Assembly (NCBI RefSeq): GCF_009857505.1
Contig: NZ_WWCP01000002.1
Coordinates: forward strand, 186,001-250,000
Length of the DNA: 64,000 bases
From: Duganella lactea
GTDB lineage: Bacteria > Pseudomonadota > Gammaproteobacteria > Burkholderiales > Burkholderiaceae_D
Reading direction: 5' to 3'
Shown here piece by piece: positions 27,501 to 36,300 of the stretch. The notes beneath the pieces are model-generated. The model saw only the letters and a program-made list of their open reading frames with translations. It ran no database searches and had not been told where the DNA came from. Each line of letters begins with the position of its first letter. Positions within the stretch are counted from its first letter, which is position 1. Position numbers and translations under genes: made by a program.

Positions 27501-28717
27501 TCAGCACCCGTCCGCTGCCGTTCGGCGCCCAGTTCGACGGCAACGTCGGCGTGCGCGCGGTCAAGACGCGGGTGGTGGGCACCGGTCAGCTGACCTTCCA
27601 GTCCAAGGTCAAGAACAGCAATTACCGGCCGGACGATCCCAACAACGAGGCCGGCGTCACCACATCCACCTACCGCCGCGACACCTCGATCAGCGCCGTC
27701 AGCACCGACTATCTGCCATCGGCCAACGTCAACCTGTGGCTGCTGGAGCGCAAGCTGGTGACGCGCTACAGCTGGGGCAAGACGGTGGCGCGGCCGGCCG
27801 CCGGCCGCCTGATCCCCGGCGGGACCTGTGTGTTCGACGAGCGCTTCCTCGACCAGACCGACGGCGACGGCACGCCGCGCGACCAGGTGTGCAGCGGCGT
27901 GATGGGCAATCCGGAACTCAAGCCGCTGACCAACCACAACACCAACATCTCGCTGGAGTGGTATCCGGGCCGCAACAACGTGCTGGCGGCCGCCGTCTAC
28001 AAGCAAACCGGCGTGATCGGCGCGCCAACGCTGGTGGAAACGGTCAACGGCGCCAACCTGTTCGCCGGCTCCGGCGAGGTCGACAGCCAGACCGGCAAGC
28101 CGCTGTCGGACATGGCCTTCAACTATCGCCGCTACACCAACCAGTTGCCGAGCATCCGCCGCGGCTTCGAACTGTCCGGCAAGACCGCGCTGACCTTCCT
28201 GCCGTGGTACTTCCGCAACCTGGGCATCGACGCCAACTACACGCGCAACAAGTCGGAACTGACCGGCACCGTGGTGCGCGACCCGATCAGCGGCTCGATC
28301 ATGCCGGTGGCCGGCGAGCCGCACCACTCGTGGAACGCCTCGCTGTGGTATGACGACGGCAAGCTGAACGCGCGGGTGGCGGTGCAATTCGTGGCCGAGA
28401 AATTCCAGTGCATCTCCGGCTGCAACTCGACCGCCGTCAACAACTACCCGATCGAAGGACTGACCACCGTGCGGCCACCGGCCTACGCCCCGGCGGCGCC
28501 GATGTTCCGCATCGGCACCCGCTATGTGGACGCCAAGATCGGCTACCGCCTCACCAAGTACATGGAACTGTTCATCGAGGGGCGCAACCTGGGCCGCATT
28601 CATACCGGCACCACCACCGGCGGCTACTCGCAATTCGCCGACGGCACGCCGAACGTCTACACCGATGGCTACGCCGGCGCCAGCTACATGGCCGGCGTGA
28701 ATTTCAAGTTCGAGTAG
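24584..28717 (+). CDS. STN-domain TonB-dependent receptor with a second, internal signal-peptide-like segment
   Basis: The reading frame gives 1377 residues from a GTG at 24584, six bases after a strong GGAGGAG site. Order: signal peptide (1-25); STN signalling domain (about 30-102, FHIPRGPATTAIAEFVRQAD and LDGITTNEVNGTF); a second signal-peptide-like stretch (122-155: LCCAVSAAMLLVGAQALPAQA); a TonB-box-like VTSVRVVGAR; a plug (NVADAISRVAGVAVDRGNFG, ISIRGNGPELTRVELDG); and a large barrel ending FKFE. The plug type resembles the TonB-Xanth-Caul group often linked to carbohydrates. Alternative starts are the ATGs at 24935 and 24947, which would leave the STN part as a separate protein, but no stop divides them. 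Confidence 0.85.
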   Translation: MNAHGCHIAAAVVLAGLTWSQPAAAGESRKPFHIPRGPATTAIAEFVRQADVNLLASTRQLDGITTNEVNGTFVISDALDRLLANTGIISRISDNGSVFIMAPASPPGNQSTSETTLMDEAMKLENNPLQRTSLCCAVSAAMLLVGAQALPAQAQSAPQDQAGQPQDQAVTSVRVVGARQSEQDAIRKKKDADTAQDSIIAEDVGAFPDRNVADAISRVAGVAVDRGNFGEGISISIRGNGPELTRVELDGQGVQQAGGTDMLGGIGAGVDSAGGRGVEMRQLSSDLIKSVDVIKGSTADMTEGSLGGGVRIQTRNGLDFKKDYLSVRAAGQQNSLNKKVNPNLNLVGVKKLMDDRLGVLVNLSRSRVEQEAHAINQGGANAAVGQFRPLDFDNSPQKTFSFQPQTVKLDDDRSTTPLLVSNLAAGGTLNAATPQEIVTKSAAAQSKAECYAAFPMFTPAQEAALAGGNNRTNAINQRQLELLTCLGQWNDWVNSPTRHNVQRWNDDRSSGDIRFDFKVDNHLSVYFKHSRSSGKVVNINSDMGYGGIALNPAVNASVNGPNGYFGPAATETALNTRAPNGASAVRNVIPASGYFLYPDAGWRGGGLINGTVANVDPNSVRVDANHHVTGYTIADGAYNVETTRLDMETSSRYSQAGANYKNRWLRAELLLGDASSRFSRYEKRAGIGGYTGPVQVSVLPNGIWNYALTNAFDVNNPDNYFRLRPQAAAAAFAGNAFSPATPAYTSAQLPLVDPARTLSLQNARINESFEKTAKLDLSLNTGDFTNGHLPQIKVGYNRRKSGYSAWGTGGYTPQEASGDWGKANYVPGIYVPNKNLRTTYQVCENTPGSLGPGGKPCAYGYTPSPDPRAALGGTIVINPDQFRELVKQAYTVQPSAQFYGGDPNRPAGLVEGWTEIDINKLYSILGVPNYNLDCIKRCVGSDGKLYQQPLNQITETVDAGYVRADFDLDHVPFSTRPLPFGAQFDGNVGVRAVKTRVVGTGQLTFQSKVKNSNYRPDDPNNEAGVTTSTYRRDTSISAVSTDYLPSANVNLWLLERKLVTRYSWGKTVARPAAGRLIPGGTCVFDERFLDQTDGDGTPRDQVCSGVMGNPELKPLTNHNTNISLEWYPGRNNVLAAAVYKQTGVIGAPTLVETVNGANLFAGSGEVDSQTGKPLSDMAFNYRRYTNQLPSIRRGFELSGKTALTFLPWYFRNLGIDANYTRNKSELTGTVVRDPISGSIMPVAGEPHHSWNASLWYDDGKLNARVAVQFVAEKFQCISGCNSTAVNNYPIEGLTTVRPPAYAPAAPMFRIGTRYVDAKIGYRLTKYMELFIEGRNLGRIHTGTTTGGYSQFADGTPNVYTDGYAGASYMAGVNFKFE

Positions 28718-28754
28718 GACGCTCTCCCCACCGGTGTTAGCCATGCCGGTGTTT

Positions 28755-28783
28755 GCCGGAGGCCGCGTGCCTCCGGTCTTTTT
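28755..28783 (+). terminator. Rho-independent terminator after the STN receptor gene
   Basis: An 8-bp GC-rich stem, CCGGAGGC/GCCTCCGG, with a 5-base loop is followed by TCTTTTTT. It separates the receptor operon from the rhamnogalacturonan lyase gene. Confidence 0.92.
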
Positions 28784-28869
28784 TGGACCGATCACACGCT
28801 TGATTAAATGCGGCCAACCGTTGACACCGCCACCCCGGATTATCGATACTCGTCGGCAGCCCATCCACT

Positions 28870-30732
28870 ATGACCTACGCACCGCACATGGCCCTCCCAC
28901 ACGCGCTCGCCCTCTCTCTCTCCCTGCTGCTGGTGTCCGCCAGCGTTGCCGCCGCCCCACCCCGCCAGATTGAAAAACTGGACCGGGGCGTGGTGGCGAT
29001 CCACACCGACCACGGCAACTTCATCAGCTGGCGCGCGCTGGGCGACGAGCCGGCCACGCTGGCGTTCAATCTGTACCGCGACGGCGTCAAACTGAACGCG
29101 CAGCCGCTGACGCTCACCAACTACAGCGACGCGGCCGGCGCCGCCAGCGCCCGCTACACGGTGCGCGCCGTGCGCGACAACACCGAGGTGGCTGGCGACG
29201 ACGCCCGGCCAGTATCCACCTGGGCCCGGCCCTACCTGCGCGTGCCGCTGAAAAAACCGGCCGATGGCGTCACGCCGGACGGCCAGGCGTATCACTATGT
29301 GGTCAACGACGGCTCGGCCGCCGACCTCGATGGCGACGGTCAATACGAGCTGCTGGTCAAATGGCAGCCGAGCAACGCGCATGACAATGCGCATCGCGGC
29401 TACACCGGCCCGACGCTGCTGGACGCCTACAAGCTCGACGGCACTCTGCTGTGGCGCATCGACCTCGGACGCAACATCCGCGCCGGCGCCCACTACACCA
29501 CCTATCTGGCCTACGACTTCGACGGCGACGGTCGCGCCGAGGTGATGATGAAAACCGCCGACGGCACGCGCGACGGCGCCGGCACCGTCATCGGCGACGC
29601 CGCCGCCGACTACCGCAACCAGGACGGCTACGTACTGGCCGGCCCGGAATTCCTCACCGTCTTCGACGGCAGGACCGGCGCCGCGCTGGCCACCACCGGC
29701 TACACGCCGCCGCGCGGCGCGGTCGAGGCCTGGGGCGACAAATACGGCAACCGGGTCGACCGCTTCCTCGGGGGCGTCGCCTATCTGGACAGCGCCCGCC
29801 CCAGCGCGGTGTTCACGCGCGGCTACTACACGCGCGCCGTGCTGAGCGCCTGGGACTGGCGCGACGGCAAACTGACCCAGCGCTGGCTGTTCGACAGCGA
29901 CACGCCCGGCAACGGCGGCGCCGCCGGCCAGGGCGCGCACTGGATGGCGGTGGCCGACGTCAACGGCGACGGCCGCGACGACCTGGTCTACGGCGCCGCC
30001 ACCATCGGCAGCGATGGCAAGCTACTGTACAGCACCGGCCTGTGCCACGGCGACGCGCTGCACGTCGGCAAGCATCAACCCGGCCAGCCGGGCCTGCAAG
30101 TCTTCATGGTCCACGAAAGCCCGTCCTGCTATCGCGGCCACGGCGTGGAAATGCACGACGCCGCCACCGGCCGCATCCTGTGGAGCGCGGACGGCGGCGG
30201 CACCGACGTCGGTCGCGGCGTCTGCATGGACATCGATCCGGCCTATCCGGGCAACGAATGCTGGGCCAGCACCGGCGGCCTGATGGCATCGGACGGCCGG
30301 CAGATTTCGCCGCTGCGGCCACGCGCGGTCAACTTCGGCCTGTGGTGGGACGGCGACCTGCTGCGTGAAACGCTGGACGGCACGCGCATCGCCAAATGGC
30401 AGCCGCGGACGCAGCAACTCACGTTGCTGCTGGATGGTGCCAACTTTGGCGCCGCGTCCAACAACGGCACCAAGGCCACGCCGGTGCTGTCGGCCGACCT
30501 GTTCGGCGACTGGCGCGAGGAAGTGGTGTGGCGCAGCGCCACCGACGACGCGCTGCTGGTGTTCAGCACCACCGCGCCGACCACTCACCGTCTGCCGACG
30601 CTGATGCACGACACCCAGTACCGGGTGCAGGTGGCGGCGCAAAACGCCGGCTACAACCAGCCGCCGCACCCGAGCTTCTTCCTCGGCGAAGGCATGACAC
30701 TGCCCACCGTTCAGGAAGCGCGGCCCAAATAA
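28870..30732 (+). CDS. Rhamnogalacturonan lyase, polysaccharide lyase family 11
   Basis: A 620-residue secreted lyase with signal peptide (LALSLSLLLVSASVAAA). The family-11 body starts at RQIEKLDRGVVAIHTDHGNFISWR. It carries repeated calcium-binding loops of the propeller (DLDGDGQYE, DFDGDGRAE, DVNGDGRDD) and ends with QYRVQVAAQNAGYNQPPHPSFF, as in YesW/YesX. It cleaves the rhamnose-galacturonate backbone of rhamnogalacturonan I by beta-elimination. The start at 28870 lacks a strong ribosome site; an in-frame ATG at 28888 is possible. Its 3' end overlaps the convergent allophanate hydrolase gene by 22 bases. Confidence 0.93.
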   Translation: MTYAPHMALPHALALSLSLLLVSASVAAAPPRQIEKLDRGVVAIHTDHGNFISWRALGDEPATLAFNLYRDGVKLNAQPLTLTNYSDAAGAASARYTVRAVRDNTEVAGDDARPVSTWARPYLRVPLKKPADGVTPDGQAYHYVVNDGSAADLDGDGQYELLVKWQPSNAHDNAHRGYTGPTLLDAYKLDGTLLWRIDLGRNIRAGAHYTTYLAYDFDGDGRAEVMMKTADGTRDGAGTVIGDAAADYRNQDGYVLAGPEFLTVFDGRTGAALATTGYTPPRGAVEAWGDKYGNRVDRFLGGVAYLDSARPSAVFTRGYYTRAVLSAWDWRDGKLTQRWLFDSDTPGNGGAAGQGAHWMAVADVNGDGRDDLVYGAATIGSDGKLLYSTGLCHGDALHVGKHQPGQPGLQVFMVHESPSCYRGHGVEMHDAATGRILWSADGGGTDVGRGVCMDIDPAYPGNECWASTGGLMASDGRQISPLRPRAVNFGLWWDGDLLRETLDGTRIAKWQPRTQQLTLLLDGANFGAASNNGTKATPVLSADLFGDWREEVVWRSATDDALLVFSTTAPTTHRLPTLMHDTQYRVQVAAQNAGYNQPPHPSFFLGEGMTLPTVQEARPK

Positions 30733-32480
30733 GCGCGCCAGCCGCCGAACGCCGTGATGTCCTCGGCGTCGGCCAGCGCGGCCGGCTCGCAGATGAAGCC
30801 TTTCACCCAAGTGCCGTCCGCCAGTTCCAGCGAACCGATGCCCAGCGGCTGCGGAATCTCCGCCACAAACTCGCCGAAGCGGCGCAGCGGCAATTCCCAC
30901 ACCTCGATCTCGATCGCGGCCCCCTGCTCCAGCACCCGCGCCAGCCCCGGCTTGGGCGGCGTGGTGTTGCGCAGCGCGTACAAGCGGTAATGCGGCGTCG
31001 TCCGCGTGGCGGCCACCTGGCGCGCGCCGCGTTCGACCAGTTGCCAGTTCAGCGGCTGGCCTTGCAGATGCGCGCCGACCACGGCCAGCCGCACCGTCGG
31101 CTCATTGAACGGCAATGGCTCAAACGCCACCTGCTGCGCCTCGCCACCTTCCAACAACGCCTGCGCGGCGGCAGCCAAGGCCTGGTCCGCGCCGCCGGCG
31201 CCGATCAGCGTCACGCCGGCCGGCAAGCCGTCCGCGCGCCCCTTGCCCGGCACGGCCAGCGCCGCCATGTCGAAGAAGTTGACAAAGTTGGTGTAATAGC
31301 CGAGGCGCGAATTCTGCACCACCGGCTGTTCCAGCACGGCGTCGATACGCGGCATGGTCGGCGTGGTCGGCACCAGCAGAAAATCATAGTCCGCCAGCGC
31401 CTCCTCGGCCGCGCGGCGCAGTTCCGCCAGCCGGTACTGTCCCTTGAACGCGTCCAGCGCGCTGTAGTCGTGGCCCTGACCGACGATGCCCGCCACCACC
31501 GGATGCACCGCCTCCGGCTGTTCGGCCAACAGCGGGCCGCTGGCCTCCAGCCGCTCGGCCACCCACGGCCCTTGGTACAGCAAGGCCGCCGCGTCGCGGA
31601 ACGGCGCATAGTCGATCGTGCCGACGGTGCACTCCGGGCGGGCGCGCAACGCGTCCAGCGTCGCCGCAAACGCCTGCTCGGCTGCGGCGTCGCCAAAGAA
31701 CTCCAGCTGCGCCGGCACCGCGATGCGGAAACCGCGCCGCCGCACACCGCGCATCTCGATTTGGCGCGAATAGGCATCCTCACGATCATAGCCGCCGGCC
31801 ACGCTCAGCACCTGCCAGCTGTCCGCCACCGTCAGCGCGAACACCGACACGCAATCGAGCGTGCGGCACGCCGGCACCACGCCGCGCGTGCTGATCAGGC
31901 CCGGCGTCGGCTTCAGTCCGACGATGTTGTTCAAGCCGGCCGGCACGCGTCCGGAGCCGGCGGTGTCCGTGCCCAGCGCAAAGCTGACCAGTCCCAGCGC
32001 CACCGCCACGGCGGAACCGGAACTGGAGCCGCCGGAGACATAGTCCTCGTCGATGGCATTGCGCACCACGCCATACGGCGAGCGCGTGCCGACCAGCCCA
32101 GTCGCAAACTGATCCAGATTGGTCTTGCCGATCAGGATGGCGCCGGCCGCCTGCAAGCGCTCCACCACCGTCGCCGAGCGCCGCGGCGTGTAGGCGAAGG
32201 CGGGACAGGCCGCCGTGGTCGGCATGCCGGCGACGTCGATATTGTCCTTGACGGCGAACGGCACGCCAAACAGCGGCAACCGCGCCAGCACGTCGGCGCC
32301 TTCGCTGGCCAGCAACGCATCCAGCTGGCTCGCGGTCTGGCGCAACGCCCCCGCATCGACGCGGCTGATCCAGACTTCATCGCGCCCGCTGGCGGCGATC
32401 CGCGCCAGCACCTGCTCGACGCACTGCGCCGGCGTCAGCGAACGCGCACGGTAAGCGGCGTGCAAAGCATTGATTTCCAT
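30711..32480 (-). CDS. atzF: Allophanate hydrolase
   Basis: A 589-residue enzyme: an amidase-signature domain (to about residue 440) plus the C-terminal AtzF-type domain. Lys78 lies in AVKDNID, the cis-Ser region is GGSSSGS at 150-156, and the nucleophile is Ser176 in DTAGSGR. It hydrolyses allophanate to two ammonia and two CO2. The start at 32480 follows AAGGAG; a weaker in-frame ATG lies at 32501. It is the last gene of the guanidine operon and supplies the final nitrogen-releasing step. Confidence 0.95.
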   Translation of the reverse strand: MEINALHAAYRARSLTPAQCVEQVLARIAASGRDEVWISRVDAGALRQTASQLDALLASEGADVLARLPLFGVPFAVKDNIDVAGMPTTAACPAFAYTPRRSATVVERLQAAGAILIGKTNLDQFATGLVGTRSPYGVVRNAIDEDYVSGGSSSGSAVAVALGLVSFALGTDTAGSGRVPAGLNNIVGLKPTPGLISTRGVVPACRTLDCVSVFALTVADSWQVLSVAGGYDREDAYSRQIEMRGVRRRGFRIAVPAQLEFFGDAAAEQAFAATLDALRARPECTVGTIDYAPFRDAAALLYQGPWVAERLEASGPLLAEQPEAVHPVVAGIVGQGHDYSALDAFKGQYRLAELRRAAEEALADYDFLLVPTTPTMPRIDAVLEQPVVQNSRLGYYTNFVNFFDMAALAVPGKGRADGLPAGVTLIGAGGADQALAAAAQALLEGGEAQQVAFEPLPFNEPTVRLAVVGAHLQGQPLNWQLVERGARQVAATRTTPHYRLYALRNTTPPKPGLARVLEQGAAIEIEVWELPLRRFGEFVAEIPQPLGIGSLELADGTWVKGFICEPAALADAEDITAFGGWRAYLGRAS

Positions 32481-32490
32481 CGTGCGCTCC

Positions 32491-33360
32491 TTAGAATCCA
32501 TAACTGAGGGTGCCGCTGACGCGGCTGTCCTGCGACACGCCAAAGCGGTTGTCGCCGCCGATCAAGCCCTGCAAGCCCCAGGTAAAGCCGCTGTTGCCGA
32601 TCGGCTGGGTGAAGCCGATCACCAGATGGCGGAAGCCGGACGACTTCGGCGTGCCGCCGGCGAAGCAGCCGTTGACGAGGAAGCTGGTACCGGCGCCGCA
32701 GGCCAGGCCGGCGAAGGTGTCGGTGGACCCCAGGTAGCGGCCCTCCTTCTTGTACGTGTAGTAGCCCAGCGACGCGGTGAACGTGATGTCGGCCGGCAGC
32801 GGCTGGGTGTAGTTCAGCGTCCAGTAGGTATCGCCCTTGTTGCCCCAGATGACATCTTTCAGCAGGGTTTGCGCGGCGGCGCTGAACGGACCATAGCTGA
32901 TGCCCAGCTTGGTCTCGAACGCGTTCGAGTTTGTGCCGTTGAGGTAATAGTAGCCGGTCAGGCCCAGCGTGTAACCGACTTCGCCCAGCTTGCCGTTGTA
33001 GCCGCCATAAAAGTCGTTTTCGACCGACTTGTCATGCTGGAAGTCGGTGATGCTGCGGTCGGCATACGACTTGCCCAACTGGCGGTACGAATAGTTGATC
33101 TGCGAGGCCCAGTAGCCGGCGTAGAAACCATCCGGATGCGTCCAGTCCGCGCCCCACTGCAACACCGGGTGTTCCGATTCCGGCGCGTCGGCGTTGGCAT
33201 TGCCGGTGCCCGGCTTGCTCGGGCCATAGGTGCTGCTGATGCCGCGCAGGATATATTTGCTGGTCAGGTCGACGTGGCCGGTCAGCGTCGCGTCGTCCGC
33301 CAGGGCCGCGCCCGCGAGCAAACTCAGAATGGCTGCCGAGGTAATTGCCTTCATCTTCAT
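32491..33360 (-). CDS. TorF-family putative outer-membrane porin
   Basis: A 289-residue beta-barrel protein with signal peptide (MKMKAITSAAILSLLAGAALA). The body alternates aromatic and polar residues (LTGHVDLTSKYILRGIS, GFYAGYWASQINYSY, GYNGKLGEVGYTLGLTGYYY) and ends in Phe, as in the TIGR02001/TorF family. The start follows CGGAGAA. It lies between the carboxylase (13-base gap) and atzF (10-base gap) in the guanidine operon, which suggests outer-membrane entry of guanidine or a related solute. That role is inferred; two internal Cys pairs may form disulfides. Confidence 0.87.
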   Translation of the reverse strand: MKMKAITSAAILSLLAGAALADDATLTGHVDLTSKYILRGISSTYGPSKPGTGNANADAPESEHPVLQWGADWTHPDGFYAGYWASQINYSYRQLGKSYADRSITDFQHDKSVENDFYGGYNGKLGEVGYTLGLTGYYYLNGTNSNAFETKLGISYGPFSAAAQTLLKDVIWGNKGDTYWTLNYTQPLPADITFTASLGYYTYKKEGRYLGSTDTFAGLACGAGTSFLVNGCFAGGTPKSSGFRHLVIGFTQPIGNSGFTWGLQGLIGGDNRFGVSQDSRVSGTLSYGF

Positions 33361-33373
33361 GCTGTTCTCCGTT

Positions 33374-36300
33374 TCAAGGTTGTTGAATGTTAAATACCGC
33401 GACATGCTGCCCTGCCGCCACCGCCCTGCCCTCGCCCACCAGCCACTCGGCCACGGTGCCGTCGCAGGTGGCCTTGAGGGCGATTTCCATCTTCATCGAC
33501 TCCAGGATCGCCAGCGTGTCGCCCTCGCGCACCTGGGTGCCGGCCGGCGCCACGATCTGCCACACACTGCCTGGCACCACCGCCGACAGGTAGCGGCTGC
33601 CCGCTGGCAGCTCGGCCTCGCCGGCTTCCACGCCACCGGCCTCCTCGGCGCTCCAGTCGGCCTGGCCGCTGACGCGCCAACGCTCGCGCTCCGCCTCGAA
33701 CGCGGTCTGCTGCCGCTGCTTGAAGCGGGCAATCGAATCGGCCTCGCGCCGCAGGAAGGCGTTGTAATCGGCCAGCGAGAAGGTGGTGTCCTCGATGCGG
33801 ACGTCGAAACGCCCCAGCGGGAAGTCGCGCCGATGCTCCAGCAACTGCTCCTCGCTGACTTCGTAGAAGCGGATCTGGTCGAAGAAGCGCAGCAGCCACG
33901 GCTTGTTGTCACGGAAGCTGGCGGTCTGGCGATAGCGGTTCCACATCTGCACCGTGCGGCCGACGAACTGGTAGCCGCCCGGTCCTTCCATGCCATACAC
34001 GCACAGGTAGGCGCCGCCGATGCCGACCGCGTTTTCCGGCGTCCAGGTGCGCGCCGGGTTGTACTTGGTGGTCACCAGGCGGTGACGCGGATCGACCGGC
34101 GTGGCCACCGGCGCGCCCAGATAAACGTCGCCGAGGCCGAGCACCATGTAGCTGGCGTTAAACACCACGTCGTAAACATCCTGAACGCTATCCAGGCCAT
34201 TGACGCGCTGAATGAATTCGATATTGCTCGGGCACCATGGCGCGCCGGGGCGGACCGTGGTTTCATACTTCTGGATCGCCAGCCGGGTTTGCGTGTCGTT
34301 CCACGCCAGCGGCAGATGGACGATGCGCGATGGCACCACCATGTCCTCCACCGGCCCCTGCGCCACCACCAAAGCGCCGAGACGCGCCATCAGCGCGGCG
34401 GCCGGCAGCCGGCGGTGGTCGAAGTGGACCTGCAACGAGCGTATGCCCGGCGTCAGGTCGATCACGCCGGTCAAGCGCGCCTCCTCCAGCGCCAGCATCA
34501 GCGCGTGGATGCGGAAGCGCAAGTTGATATCCAGTACCTGCTCGCCGAATTCCACCAGCAGATAGTCGTCGCCGGCGCGGCGGAACACCACCGGCGTGCC
34601 GTCCGCCAGCCGCGCACTGCCGGCGACGGCGGGCTGCGACTGGCCGGCCGCCGTCGCCGGCGGCGTCCACCGCGGCTGCGCGGTCGCGGTCTGCTCGAAC
34701 ACCTGCTCCAGCGCGTCGCGCAGCGCCGCCGCTTCCTCCTGCGAAACGCGCACGAAACGCACCGTGTCGCCCGGCTTGAGCTGCCCCATCTTCCACAAAT
34801 CGGCCGAGACGATCACCGCCGGGCAGACAAAGCCGCCCAGGCTTGGGCCGTCCGGCCCAAGGATCACCGGCATGTCACCGGTGAAATCGATCGAGCCGAT
34901 CGCATAGGCGTTGTCGTGGATATTGGACGGATGCAGCCCGGCCTCGCCGCCATCGGTGCGCGCCCATTGCGGCTTCGGCCCGACCAGGCGCACGCCGGTG
35001 CGGCTGGAGTTGAAGTGCACCTGCCAGTCGGTGCCGAAGAACATCGCCACATCGTCGTCCGAGAAAAAGTCCGGCGCGCCGTGCGGGCCGTAGTGGACCG
35101 CGATGTCCCAGTGATGCGCATAGGCCGGCAGCGCGGCCGCCGGCAAGGCGCACGGCAACGCCGTCGCCGGTTTGAGCTTGAGCATGTCGCCGGCGCGCAG
35201 CGCCCGCCCGCCATGGCCGCCGAACTGCCCCAGCGTGAAGGTGGCGCGGCTGCCCAGATATTGCGGCACATCCAGTCCGCCGGCGAAGGCCACGTAAGCC
35301 CGCACGCCGGCGCCGCGTGCGCCGTCAAAGCGCAGGATCTCGCCGGCGCCGATATGATGCAGCGACCAATTGGCCAGCTCGCGCCGCTCGCTCGGCGTGC
35401 TGACGAAGGCACCCAGGTCGGCGCCCGCCAACGCCACCGTGCAGGCGGTGTTGAAGCGCAGCGTGGCGCCCTGCAATGTCATTTCCAGCGTCGCCGCGCC
35501 AGCGTCATTGCCCAGCAAATGGTTGGCGACGCGGTGCGCGTACGAATCCATCGGCCCCGATGGCGGGATGCCAACCGCCCACAGGCCCATGCGGCCCGGA
35601 TAATCCTGCACCGTGGTCTGGATGCCGCCGTCCAGCACCTCCACGGTGTCGGGCCGGAAGTCCATCGCGGCCAGCATCTGCGTGATCTGACGGCCGGCGG
35701 CGAACTCGCCATAACCCAGAATCCGTGCCAGATACGACAGATTAGTCTCGATGCCGTCGATGCGGGTGTGCTTCAGCGCGGCCGACAGCCGGGCCACCGA
35801 ATCCGCGCGGCTATCGGTCTTGACGATGAGCTTGACCAGCAGCGGATCGTAATACGGGCTGACGGTGATGCCGCGCTCCACCCAGGTGTCCACCCGCAGG
35901 CCGGGCGCGAACTCGACCGCCGTCAACACGCCGGACGATGGCTGGAAATCGCGCGCCGGGTCTTCCGCGTAGACCCGCAGTTGCATCGCGTGGCCGTGCG
36001 CGATCAGTTGGTCCTGCGCCGGCAGCGCGAAACCGCCGGCCGCCGCGCGGATCATCCATTCCACCAGATCGACGCCGAACACCTCCTCGGTCACGCCATG
36101 CTCGACCTGCAGCCGGGTGTTCACCTCCAGGAAATAGAAGGCGCCGGTATCGGCGTCCAGCACGTACTCCACCGTGCCAGCGGACAGGTAGCCGAGCGAC
36201 TTGCCCAGCCGCACGGCGGTGGCGGCCAATGCCTGGCGCGTGCCATCCGTCAAGCCAGGCGCCGGCGTTTCCTCGATCACCTTCTGGTTGCGGCGCTGCA

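Noticed and set aside
24953..28864. A 1303-codon open frame antisense to the STN TonB receptor
   Set aside because: It mirrors the receptor gene exactly, is rich in Arg/His/Val/Gly repeats typical of GC-driven antisense frames, and shows no domain or ribosome site.
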